Assembly: GCA_903813345.2 (NCBI GenBank)
Contig: CAIIXF020000009.1
Coordinates: 6,320,030-6,384,029 of the forward strand
From: Owenia fusiformis
Taxonomy: Eukaryota > Annelida > Polychaeta > Sabellida > Oweniidae
DNA: 64,000 nucleotides
Reading direction: 5' to 3'
Notes under the pieces: generated by a model
Database searches by the model: none
What the model was told of the DNA's origin: nothing
The model's input: the letters and a program-made list of their open reading frames with translations, nothing else
Made by a program: the position numbers and the translations under genes
Shown: piece by piece, positions 10,580 to 22,196 of the stretch
Position numbering within the stretch: the stretch's first letter is position 1
Layout: every line of letters starts with the position of its first letter

Positions 10580-10904
10580 TAATATATTGCATTTAATACT
10601 TCTTTTTTGTTATTGTACAAGACGATTGACTGATCAGATCTTGAATTTTAGGATATATGACACGGATAGTGGGAAGTCCTCCATCTAGGAGGTATTATCC
10701 CGTACCAGGACTATAGTCCTGTACTGAGTGCATACATTTGCCTGTACGATTACGACTTGAGAGAATTATCTATGCCCCTTCCACTTAAGAAACCTACCTC
10801 AATGCATTCTAGAACTCAAAATGTAACTTCTAATATATTGGAACCGCCGATTGTCTGGGTTAGTTGGCAGAACGAGGTCTTTTGGTTTCTTATGGCTCTT
10901 TTGG

Positions 10905-11005
10905 TCGAAGTTCGATTAAGATGGCGGTTATAACGGAATTTTCCGAACTTTTCCGTAATAGCACGAACTTGGTATTTCGTTACGTCACTTCCGTGTAAAA
11001 TGGAT
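10905..11005. promoter_or_regulatory. Candidate promoter: YY1, CRE and ETS motif cluster
   Basis: AAGATGGCGG at 10918-10927 (YY1-like) and TTACGTCACTTCCGTG at 10980-10995, a CRE (TACGTCA) joined to an ETS site (ACTTCCG), within a locally CpG-richer stretch. Such clusters mark housekeeping promoters. It lies between ASPSCR1 (minus) and RPL38 (plus). It could be the start of an unseen noncoding exon or of an unannotated transcript. Confidence 0.35.
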
Positions 11006-11199
11006 TTCTTTCCTGTAGAGGGAATTTCGAAAATTTCGGACAATATTTTCAATATTTACTGCCATGTCGACATCCTATGCTCTTAACTGTATACCGAATG
11101 GTTAAACAATGTTTCTTACCGGAAACAAATCTATGAAATAAATATGAAAGCTCAAATTTCGCCACTATTTACTGTCTGCCCAATACCTTGTTGTCTTGA

Positions 11200-11330
11200 G
11201 TTTTACTTGCCTCACTTACAGGGAATATTTGCCTCACTAACAGAGAAAATTTACCTAACTTACAGAAAAAATTTACCTCACTTACAGAGAAATTTTGCCT
11301 CACTTACAGAGAATTTTTTGCCTCAGTGCA
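11200..11330 (+). repeat. 27-bp tandem repeat, about 5 copies
   Basis: Units of TTGCCTCACTTACAGAGAAA type from about 11205 to 11325, running directly into a fragment of the GTAGCCAGG MITE family (CCTTGGGAAATCCTAGCTA). Confidence 0.75.
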
Positions 11331-11350
11331 CCCCCTTGGGAAATCCTAGC

Positions 11351-12046
11351 TATGGCACTGGAATGAGTGTATGTTAGTGAGGTAGGCCTACACAGAATTT
11401 GAGGCAAGTGTTCCCCGTATGTAACATAATTTGACTATCATTAATATGTATTGTGATAATAAAGACCTCAATGTAAGACCATCTTGAGAATTATTAATGT
11501 GAGTGGGGATATAAAAGGGATTTGAGAGACTACCAGGGGGGATGCGATCGTGTCAAAAGCAACTTAAAAAAATGTTTAAAGATTTGTTTTGAATTTTAAA
11601 AAAAATAATGCAACTTCAAAATTGAGCTAGAAGCTTCAAGTAAAAAGCATTTGAAAGTTCTTCAGTCTAACGCGTTTCTTTTAAATTGTTTTATGGTGGG
11701 GTGGGTGTGATCGCACCCCTGACTACGCCTATGACTACCTTGTGTATTATGTGTGTATGTTAGTCGAAGAGCAATGGCATGGGACACGACTACATTGTGC
11801 AAAATCGTGTGGGATAGGCGGCAAATGAGCTCGATGTAAGGTTACCTAGTAAAGAGATTGGGTAGGGAGTTTCAAAGGAATATGGTCATCTGGGGCATTG
11901 ATAGGGCCTATGCCGGGGGCCTATGGACCGGGGACATGAAATATGGGGTTGATTTTCACATAAAATACATATCAGGGTACACACGATCTAGTCTAATAAG
12001 ATTAAGGGATATTTAATTACTACTACTTTAGTAAACCATGGTACTA
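11351..12046. other. Intergenic DNA, nothing recognised
   Basis: No coding exon, RNA gene or clear-ended repeat seen. Confidence 0.4.
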
Positions 12047-13120
12047 CAGGGTGTCCGGAAAGTAAAGATACAAATACTCTAATTTTAAGAGATTTAGTAT
12101 TTTTGTAATGAAATCGCTACAGATTGTAGAGGAACTACATTACAATACATTTACTAACTTTTATAACATATAGTCTAAATGTGTTAAAGTTACGGCTGTC
12201 ATGGTTACGGTGGTGAGGGGTATGCGGAGCAGTTCCATGATATCGCTAAATTGTGATAAATTGCTAAAATATAACCATTTGAAATAGCGTTTATTATTGT
12301 ATTTCTTATCAGTTTTTTGTTTTGTTCAATATTGTATTCTTGCTGCCATAGTATTCTCTTTAGTATAACGGTATCATTGATACATATCAGAACTATGTAA
12401 TGTCAAAAATATGATCAAAGAAAAAGAGTATATAAGTTTTTAGAAAAGGGGTCCCTGGATTAATAGAAAAGTCAATGGTGCACCTCCACAGACAATGTTC
12501 CAATGCACAAACCAAAGAAAACAAATCTTACAATTGAATGTCTTGACATTAACCTTTTTGTACAATGGCCCATATTTCCCTGATAATGTCCCGTTGGACT
12601 TCTACATTAATGAATATGTTAAAGCAATATTTGTGAGGAGTTCCACATAAAAATGAGACTCCGCTAGAAACCAATGTTATCAGCAATCTTAGAGACTGAC
12701 AGCAAACGTTTTGTCAGGTCTTTGAATCTCCGGTCAAAATGCACCAGGAATGTTTAGATAAAGGTTAAAAATACGTAATACTGGATAACAGTAGTAATGT
12801 CAAATGATCAAATAATGTTACAGTGCTAATCCTTTTGCTGTTGTGGTACATAATTTGATGCATAATAACAACAGGCAACGGAGTGTCAAGATGATATGAA
12901 CAGGAGAAAAGAATTAGAAAACATAATTGTGACACTGCTCCACATACCCGCAACTCCTGTTACCATAACAACCATAACTTTTTTATTTTGAGACAATTTG
13001 TCATGACAGTTGCAGGATAAATTGTTACAATGTCATTCTACAATCTGTAACAATTTCATCTCACAACAGGTAAATCTAGTGAAATTAGAGCATTTGTATC
13101 TTTACTTTCCGGACACCCTG
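12047..13120. mobile_element. 1074-bp non-autonomous mariner-type element
   Basis: Long inverted termini: CAGGGTGTCCGGAAAGTAAA at the left and TTTACTTTCCGGACACCCTG at the right, continuing to about 40 bp with few mismatches. TA flanks both ends (12045-12046 and 13121-13122). No transposase frame inside. Confidence 0.88.
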
Positions 13121-13960
13121 TATATCGTAAACAATACCTTTTATCTGCTGCTGATTTGAAGCAGTCATTTTTGCTGACGATCTGGATTTCTTGTTTGATG
13201 ACACACCCCATATTAGATCTAGACTGCTCCTGTTTTTTCTCCAGAATTTTAATCGGGGACGATGAAAATGATATTTAAGCGTATATACCTCTGACTTTAT
13301 TCCTTTTGATGAAAGAAATCCAATTTGAATTTATGTTTGCACCACTTCAGGTTCAAATAAAGGACTTAATATAAACAGACATGGGGCGTCGTTCTCATGT
13401 AGTTGCATAAATAATACGAACAAACCAAGTCTGAAGTGATAGATTTAAACAAGGGCAACTGGAGAATAAATTCATATCAAGATATAGATATGTGGTTTTT
13501 CGTATATTTATCGGCAAAATGAAAATGTTCACTGCTTTTATCTCCTTTGTATTCATTTTAAATAGATTCCGAAATAGCGAACATCAAATTGAAAAATTAT
13601 GCGTTCGTAAATTTGTCGTATTATCGCTCTCCGATAAAGAGGTACAAAAAATATTTTCAAAAAAACATTTTGCCCCGTTTTTTCAAAGCTAATACTTGAT
13701 TATATTGATGGGCTTCGTTGGTTTTGGCGAAATCTGTTTATTGGTGAGATGTTACATGTTCGTTCATGTATAGTTCAGTGTGTTTTAGTTTAACGGTAGG
13801 TGGATTCTGAAAATCTCCTACTTTTCACCCAACTCACTCCTTTCGCTGGGCCAAAAACAACCGGAGAAACGTTGAAAATAACTGGAGATTTTCGCCGGTC
13901 GCCGGCTTGTAATGAAACGCTTGGGTTTACTGTCAGAATGAGAACATTCTCTTGTAATTG
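13121..13960. other. RPL38 upstream intergenic DNA
   Basis: Nothing coding recognised. The open frames at 13492-13692 and 13790-14092 have no domain features. Confidence 0.4.
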
Positions 13961-13964
13961 AGAA

Positions 13965-13995
13965 AGATGGTGCCTCTTTTCAAGATGGCAGTAGG
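13965..13995 (+). promoter_or_regulatory. Candidate RPL38 transcription start with 5' TOP tract
   Basis: CCTCTTTTCAAGATGGCAG at about 13973-13991 combines a terminal-oligopyrimidine-like CTCTTTTC with a YY1-like AAGATGGC and is followed by a possible donor (GTAGGG). The RPL38 coding exon starts behind a splice acceptor at 14180-14181, so a short upstream noncoding exon is required. This is the nearest plausible one, but it is not proven. Confidence 0.35.
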
Positions 13996-14181
13996 GTTTA
14001 GAAGGGGAATCTCCGTAATAATATTGGATGTACCAATAGATGGAGGCGCTCGGTAGTTGATAATCAGCAGTCAAGGTCTGTAACAAGGCCATTTTTCATA
14101 ATGCATTGTTTTTCAGGTGATGATCATATCCAATCCTCTATAGAATACTTGTGTCTAAAATGATACATTCATTGCTTTCAG

Positions 14182-15912
14182 ATTGCATTCCTTGAGGCCA
14201 TACAAAATTCAAGATGCCTAGGCAGATAATGGAGATCAAAGACTTCCTGCTGAAAGCAAGGAGGAAGGATGCTAAATGTGAGTGTTTTCATTAGATCAGA
14301 CAATGTTAATTGTGGTAAAGTAAAATAATCTATCATCTTGATGAGTTTGGATCAAAGAATAGCTGTCAGTTTACAAATCATGATTCTGTTTCCACAAATT
14401 TGGTTAGAAAATTAAAATGATTGATCCTTTTAATAATAAAGCCATAAAGTTGAACAATATTGTTTTATTCTATTTCAGCTGTAAAGATAAAGAAGAACCG
14501 TGAAAATGTCAAGTTCAAGGTCAGATGCAGCAGATTCCTTTACACACTTGTCATCCAGGACAGAGAAAAGGCAGAAAAACTAAAACAATCTCTTCCTCCA
14601 GGTAAGCGTTTGAATATAGCATTTTGAATGCATTCATGGTCTGTTGCAGGGCTTCTTGAAAAAAATGTGTTAAGGTCTTGGGGTAGTTATCAGAAATTTA
14701 CACCAAACAGGAAATGAAAAAACCATGTGAATTTTAGAATTTTTTAAAGTAAGATAACAATGTTCTGCTTTGATCTTCATTCACTTGTAAAAATCCCATA
14801 TATCATTTACATGGCCAGGATCACAACCTTACCATACCTTTTTATGACCACATTTTTTCTTTTAGCCAAGTTTTCTTATTTTCAAAGCTCATTTCATTTA
14901 AAGCAATATATTGGGCATATTTTCTGAAAAATTCAAAATATTTTGTTCACTGACCTTTCAGAAATGCCAACTTTTAACTTTTTTCAGTCACAATTTCAGA
15001 GGGCTGAAAAAGCTATTTCAGCATGGTAAGGGTAATTTTGACCATGACCATTGTGATCCTGGTCATGTAAATAATATATGGGAATAGTCAAATTGATTGA
15101 AGATGAAAGCAGAACTCTGTTATCTTAGTTAAAAAAATTCTAAAATCCACATTTTTTTTAATTTCCTGTTTTTTTTCATTTCCTGTTTGGTGTAAATTTC
15201 TGATAACTACCCTGAGACCTTAACTGACATGTGCTGTTGGTTTGGAGCAGGTTTTTGAAAAAAAGTGTGTTAAATGTGGTCTTGGATTTAATTGTGTAGG
15301 TTTTTGAAAGAATTGAGTCGAGTGTGGTCTTGGTTTGGAGCAGGTTTTTGAATGAAGTGTGTTGAATGTGGTCTAGGATTGATGGAGGTTTTTGAAAGAA
15401 CTGTTGAGTGTGTACTTGGTTTGGTGAAGTGTGATAAGTGTGCTCTTTGTTTGGTACATCATGTTTTTGAAAGCAGTTATGCTCTTACTTAGTTTGTTAA
15501 GTGTGCTCTTGGTTTGGTGCAGGTTTTTGAAAAAAGTGTGTTGAATGTGGTCTTGGATTGGTGTAGGTTTTTGAAAGAACTGTTTTGAGTCAGTGCTCTT
15601 GGTTGTTGAAAATATGTTGACATTGCTCATTTGGTTTGTGGATTGTGCTTTTTTATTACTAAATAATTGAATTAGATGTTTGATGATTTAACTGTCATGG
15701 TAAATGATATTTCTAAATTGACAAATCAGACAGCAGTCCTTAGCATAGGAGTTGATGTGTTTGAAAGTAACACGAAAAAAACATTTGAAAATACAGCATT
15801 TAGTTACTTGTAGAGAAGTTCATAGTGGCTATTCTCAACATCTGTACATAAACATGTACTTTTATATTCTTTGTGTATATTTGCAGGTCTACAGGTGAAA
15901 GAACTCAAATAA
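14182..15912 (+). CDS. RPL38: 60S ribosomal protein L38 (eL38), complete, three coding exons
   Basis: Exons 14182-14277 (ATG at 14214), 14479-14601 and 15887-15912 (stop TAA), with donors GTGAGT and GTAAGC and acceptors TTTCAG and TTGCAG. The joined frame is 213 nt and encodes exactly 70 residues, the same length as human RPL38. It starts [20 protein letters not shown] and ends [11 protein letters not shown]. The protein is a small basic component of the large ribosomal subunit. Exon 1 is preceded by an acceptor (ATTGCTTTCAG), so the 5' UTR is split. Intron 2 contains a TTAA-flanked MITE and a tandem repeat. The match along the whole length leaves no serious alternative. Confidence 0.98.
14674..15219. 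mobile_element. 546-bp fold-back MITE with TTAA target sites in RPL38 intron 2
   Basis: Left end GGTCTTGGGGTAGTTATCAG and right end CTGATAACTACCCTGAGACC are inverted, with homology continuing inward for about 150 bp (for example CCAGGATCACAA with TTGTGATCCTGG). Both ends abut TTAA (14670-14673 and 15220-15223), as in piggyBac and Kolobok families. No ORF. Confidence 0.85.
15235..15620 (+). repeat. Degenerate tandem repeat in RPL38 intron 2
   Basis: About seven diverged units of roughly 50-60 bp built on GTTTGGTGCAGGTTTTTGAA and GTGTGTTGAATGTGGTCTTG. Confidence 0.75.
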
Positions 15913-15975
15913 ACACAGAATCTACAGAGCAGTAACAAGAGACAATTGCTATTTGTGCTGTACCAATTATGTACA

Positions 15976-15981
15976 AATAAA
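15976..15981 (+). terminator. RPL38 polyadenylation signal
   Basis: Canonical AATAAA 64 bp after the RPL38 stop, followed by a GT-rich stretch (AGTGTATATTTATGTGT). Confidence 0.75.
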
Positions 15982-18791
15982 GTGTATATTTATGTGTAGA
16001 CCAACTAAACACATCTTTCCCTTGTTAATATTTTGGAGTTTTGAAGAGAATCATATCAATGTCTTTTATACATTTGGATTAAGTGTATAAAATATACAAG
16101 GTTTTTATAGGAATAAAATACCATCACGATAAAACATGCCATGGAACTGCCTTCCTTCATAAGTTGGAACCAACATTGTACTACTTTTCATGATCCAACC
16201 CCTGATCTGAAACTGATAATTCAAACAGCCAATGCAGTGGAAAATAAAAAAATTGGAATTTTGATTTCACAGATCAGATTCAGGTATTTATTACTATTTT
16301 GAAAATTATATATGACATTCAATACAACATGACGCTCTCAAGAGCATATATGTTGGTTTTAACTGGACAGAAATGGGTCAGTGACACCAACAGGTAAGAC
16401 AAATAAAAATGGAGTGGAGAAATACCTGAGAATGACACTGGCCCAAGTCTGTTGGAAATCATTTCAAAAATGTAAAAAATATTAACTCTCGGGGACAGAG
16501 ACACAGGACACGAGAACGGGTAATTGCTGCAATTGTGTTTTTCCAAGGTAGTTGATGCTTAGTGCAGTTGAGTCAAGTTCACTATTTTGAGATTTTAATT
16601 GATATTTGAAAGCAGGTTATCCCCCAATATTGAATATTGCTATATTACCCATTTTAAAAAATGGCAACCATTTTTATGTGTAATTTATGACAGAAATCTG
16701 AAGACAAGAAGGTGTGATGTTCTTTCAGAATTGCTTTTAATGACTATTTACAAAAATGTTCCAGAGACACTCGTCCAAAAAAATAAGTCCATATACTAGT
16801 AGTTATGGGTTTGTGTTGAATTAAGAAAACCCCTATGAAACCTACAAACTAAGAGAAAAACTGCAGGTTTCAAATTGCAATGTATACAATCTGTATACAA
16901 TCTGCCCATCTGATCCTGTTTAAAAAACTGCCGAACATGACATGTACCGAGTTCTAGAACATGTTCAAACTGGAATATAGAACTTTCTCAATATTGCAAT
17001 TGCTTCCATGTCCTGTATACAGGTATATACCTTGATATGCTTCATAAAATGTCATAAGGCAATATCTCCAAATAAAACCTTAACCAAGTAGACCGGGGAA
17101 CACTTGTAAATAATTTTCACAATGAACTGATGAATTTTGTTTGTGCATTTCAAATTTCATCTTCCCGATTTCATGATTTTGTCTATAGCACGCAAATTTT
17201 GGGTAGACATTGTCATTCCCAGATGCCCAAGCGTCTCTGGAACACATAGGTATAATGACCTTGATTGGATATCATGGTGCAGAGAAATCATAACTTTACT
17301 ACGAACAAGCATTATTAAATAAGGTCATATTTGATTTTTTTCCTATGAAAATACTTTTTCTTCTAAACTTAATAGTATTTGTAATGAGTCTACATTACTC
17401 TAAAAAAGCACTCAATCAAATCTCTTTTCCCAAAATTTCTTAAGAGGGAGGACCCACCCAAATCACCACTCGCTTGGCCCGCATCTTTCGCCATTAAATT
17501 TTCTGGAAATTTGAAAGTTGTTGCTTTAAGCCATGAAAATCACTTCGAACAATATTATGTTAATATCTGGCGTGATAACCAACAACAACCAACAGACCAA
17601 GCTTGTTATTTCACATCAACATAAAAAAATGTAAGATGAAATTCTACATGTTCTAACATTGTTTAAAACATCACAAAGACATGATAAACAAAGACTGATT
17701 ACCATGCCATCTTTATTTAAAAATGATTTCTATCGCCCTTAGCCATGGTTGAAACAATACCAGAGGGGAGAAACACTGGGGTTCAAAGATGACATACGCT
17801 TATAATGTAAATCTGTATTGAGATGACATCATCGCTGATTGGTCAAAAGTCGACAAACAAATCATGTCATCAATGGCGGTTTCGAAATACGCTTTGAATA
17901 ATATTATGTTCATTTCTGGCGTGTTAACCAATATCATAGCTTCTCGTTTCACAGCAAGCTAAAGAAAGGTGTACGGAATATGCCTATATCAATTAAACAT
18001 CCCGTCGAAGTGTAGTATTTGATAACTAGCTGATGAAAATTCGAATGAACGAAGGTGGTAAGCAAGAGGGCTTTCCCTCAATTCAATACAGTGGGTAAGA
18101 ACTGAAGAAATTGTAAAGGTCTTGGGTTTTCCCTCCTCTTTCTTTAACCTCTAACAGATTGATTCTTATTGAAAAATATTTCTATCGCTCTTAGCTTTTG
18201 GTATCAAAGTAAATGGTGTAACTAATGAATCTCGTATTAAACTGGCTCCTATTATAAAGATGGCATTCAACTTCAGTTCTTGGAAAAAATGGTGATCGGT
18301 CCCTTGATCGCTTTTGTAGGATTGTTATCCGTACTTTTTCCGAATTATAAACATCCGGGACTTCAAGTGAGATTGACTCGCTAGAAAAATTCTCTGACAA
18401 TTTTTGTTACATTTACGATTATTTTGTACAGTATACGGATTTTAAATGCACGAATTACGATCGCAACTATACGCTTACACACGGACTTTAGTTGGGGAAT
18501 AGTTTCATTTGGTGAGTAACCTAAATTCTTCGCTGAAAGTCAATATACATTTTTGTTTCACAAAAAGAGCTGCAACCCGAACTTGCACATTTTGCAGTCA
18601 ATGCAGTGCAATACAAGATCGCAGCAAACAGTTCAACAGAGAAAGCATGGGGAGCAAGTCAACCCATAGAGAATGTAAGAGAGGGAGTTGACTTATTCCT
18701 TGTGAGAGAAAGCACAGATTTCATAAAGGAATGAGAGTGGGTCTTGTTGCATCTCTGTTCGGTCTTGTGTCTGCATTCAAAGTCAGCACCA
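15982..18791. other. Intergenic DNA between RPL38 and Kir
   Basis: No gene recognised. A diverged direct duplication is visible: AATATTATGTTAATATCTGGCG at about 17550 resembles AATATTATGTTCATTTCTGGCG at about 17898, and TTCTATCGCCCTTAGC at 17727 resembles TTCTATCGCTCTTAGC at 18179. A possible 5' noncoding exon of the Kir gene could lie here, but no site can be assigned. Confidence 0.4.
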
Positions 18792-19093
18792 TCTGGGGTC
18801 TATTTCTCCAATCTCCGTAAAGTTAAGAACTAGGAGTCTTGCGATTGCTCGGATTTGCTCAAGCGCTCGAGCAATTTGGCATGATAGCGTATCGATACTC
18901 AACTGAATATTGGTTAAAATTCTGTATGTAGGCCTATCTTAATTCTGAAAAGAAGGCTATGACGACATGAATATCATTAACTTACAGAAATTCCACAAAA
19001 TCCTGTGAATCTACGATTTTTAAGTTTGTGAAAGAACAATTGACTTATGGATCCATAACTTTACAGAGTTTGGAGAAATAGACACCTGGATCT
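18792..19093. mobile_element. About 300-bp inverted-repeat MITE
   Basis: Left arm TCTGGGGTCTATTTCTCCAA (continuing TCTCCGTAAAGTTAAG) pairs imperfectly with right arm TTGGAGAAATAGACACCTGG. The boundaries are approximate and no clear target duplication was seen. Confidence 0.55.
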
Positions 19094-22000
19094 TACTATC
19101 CTGTCGTGTGACATGACACCTTGTTGTTTATTTGCTCTAATTTCTGATCTAGGTAAACTGGTAAAGCAATGTTTTTCTTCTCCCATGGATCCATGGCGGG
19201 AAATAAAATTCTAATTTCTAACTAATAAATGTCACAGGATCCAGCTTATTAACTTAAACACCCTAAAATGAAATCTTAGGAACACAGGGAAATAGCCTTG
19301 TAGCTATTAGTGTTGTCGCTATGTGCCATAATCGTACATCGATGCATCAGCAATTTTCAGTAGTAAACATCGATGCACATCGCGATGTACATCGAGAAAA
19401 AGTGTACTGAAATACTGAACGCTGTTACACTAAAATACTGAACAGAACAAATTAATAAGAGTGCGCTGGTACATCCGGGAACTTCTAGTAACGATGAAAT
19501 GAAAGTTGAGTGGTCATAAATAAGGAATTTTTATGTATCATGATTTTTCCGACGACATATAATTTTTCCTTATAATAATATTATAATTATATTTGTATCT
19601 GATTTGTAAATGTAGTATATTTTTAAGGTTTGATTAATATTGCCTTGGATTCTAAGGCGTACTCCTGTATTAACTGATAAAATATATAAGGAAGCTGTAA
19701 TTTATCATGAAGATAAATGATTGAAATTTTCTATTATCTGCTATTTTATAGGGATTAATCTTGTTACCAGGTCATCCTGACATCTTAATAACACACCTAG
19801 TCCCTGTTCGTGTTTCCACCTTGCAAAAACTCATAAAAAATACATAAATTTTGTAACATTTGGACGAGCAAAGACATGTCTAGAAAATTAAGTAAGAAAT
19901 CTCTTGAGAATGAAACATTGAATTAGCATTGAAATTCTTCAAGGTTAACCTTCAGTCTGCAATTAGGAAGAGTGTAGATTTTCTACCGAACAAATCAACA
20001 AATCGGGGTCATATTGCCCAGACAGACAGTAATATATGTCACGATCCTCATTTTTCTTTCTACATAGAATTCCTATAAATGTTACGTCATTCAGTTAAGC
20101 ACCTTTTCTATATTTTTGTGATCAGTTTGTAATTTAGGTCAAAAGTATACGACATATTGAATGGATGGTTGAGTACGGTGCGCAACAATGGTCATATTAC
20201 CATACATTAGAAGAGCAATGAATCGAACATTTCCGGTTAGAAAATTTAGCAAAATTTCTCGCCAATTCATGTTGCTTTTACAAAACAATTGCAAAATCAG
20301 AGCAAAGCTGGAGGTCAGAACCAAATAGTACTATTTATTCAGCTGGCAACATTGAGATCTGGATGTTTTTCAATAAAAGCCGAAGTGAACAAATGGAAGA
20401 GTTATATTCTCAAAATTGTATGTATATTTAAACTTCTAAGCTGGTTAACCATTATGTCAATAAGAATTTCAATGTAAATATTAGGAAACTTCTATTTGCT
20501 CTGGTTCCTGAATTGAAACTTGTTAATTCTTGTATATACATAAGAGTAGAATTATATTGAAATGCCAATAATATCAGTGTCATAAATATTTGGTAAACAT
20601 TGAGTAAATGATTAAATAATCAAACAAAATGGTCAAATTATAAATTGCAGCTTTCTAATGTTACATCAGTCTTGAGCTGACATTCAATTATATCACAAAA
20701 GCTGATCAATAAAAATGAATGACCCCCTTTTGAATTAACAGAGAAAAAAATATTTTCCCACTGTGGATCAATTTTGTTTATTAACATATTGTTTTCTCTA
20801 GCATAAATAATACATTTACTTTCCTGATTATTATCTCAATGGCTAACTTTTCATCACATATATAGAGGATGGATAAAAAACAAGAAGATCATGGGATATG
20901 ATATTTATCACATGAATTTATCTTTGCCTTTCACACATTCTAAAAACAGCCCTCTTAAAGTTTCACAATAACATAAAAAAATAAATAAAAACTAAATATA
21001 AAAGTTCAAAAACCACATTTTTACCCAGAGTGAAATGTTTTCATATGAAGAACTGAAGTTGAAAGACAACATTGAAATCATAAGAGAATGCTCCTAATCT
21101 TTTTTATTTTTGACAGCCACTTCAACCATTCAGTGAAGATCTTTGCTTCCAAATTCATATCTTTAGAAAGCAAGGCATTAACTTGACATGACTCCTTGAT
21201 GTAGTAAAGTCTGTTAAGTAGAACACATCCATAGGTGGAACACTTTTCTAAGTTTTGTTAATTTGAAATGATCGTAAGTAGAGCACCTCCCAAGTAGAAC
21301 AGTTATATTAAGGTATCAAAGGTGTTCTACATACACAGTTATTTATAATACCTAAAGGATCAATATGTACATATTAGAATATTGTTTTTGTTTTCGTATA
21401 TGTCTTCTAGATGGATTGATGGATTGCTATGCTTACATGTTAATTACAAAAGGCGTACTGAAATGTCATTGATATTAAAATTGCTATGAAAAAATATTGG
21501 TCAACAAAAATAATGTTTTCAAGCAAACAACTGTACCCTACTTGTATTATGCTAAATATATGGTACTGACTGACTTGTAAGTTACCATAGAACTATGTAT
21601 TCAAATTTACTTTCAACAAAAAAGTAAGATATTGGAATCAATCCGGGGAATGGCAGCGTCTCATTTGTCCCAATATTTCTAGAGCGCTTACTTGGTTAGA
21701 TTTCTTTGTAATGTTCATTTTTGGGCATGCTTAACAAATTATAAGGTGGTTATTTTGATCACTATACAAAGATGAGTAGAATTTGCAATTTGTAGCTATT
21801 TAATGTTTTTACGCTGGTGTCTATATATATATCTATGCTATTAATACTTGTATACATTGGATGCTATCAATTACTATCAGTAATACTGTCATCACACGTT
21901 TCAGCATGTGATGCTGGAAATATTCCATAAAAGGTAACACCGTTTCATCCACGAAAACGAAGCACACATTTTTCTGGAAGGAAATATGATTTTTTCTAAA

Positions 22001-22128
22001 GCTAATCTGAGCATAGTCATTGTATGTTTTTCAAAATATATTAAATTTGTCTGTTGAATCATGTCTTCCGTTTTTAATCTTGATATATTGAATAACCATT
22101 AATTTATTGATAATATTTCACTGTTCCA
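19094..22128. other. Kir upstream region
   Basis: AT-rich, no gene. At 19310-19390 a cluster of ATCGATGCA palindromes (ACATCGATGCATCAG, CATCGATGCACATCGCGATG) resembles subterminal repeats of a hAT-type transposon end, but no partner end was found. The acceptor at 22128-22129 (CACTGTTCCAG) shows that the Kir 5' UTR is spliced from an exon somewhere upstream. Confidence 0.35.
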
Positions 22129-22196
22129 GGTGCTGTGGTTCCTGACTTGAAGGGCCTTCAAGATAATATTCACTGGGGGCAACACTAGAAATAAAA

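Noticed and set aside
10816-11052. 78-aa minus-strand frame
   Set aside because: No domain; it overlaps the candidate promoter motifs instead.
19310-19390. ATCGATGCA palindrome cluster suggesting a hAT end
   Set aside because: No opposite terminus or target duplication seen, so not called as an element.
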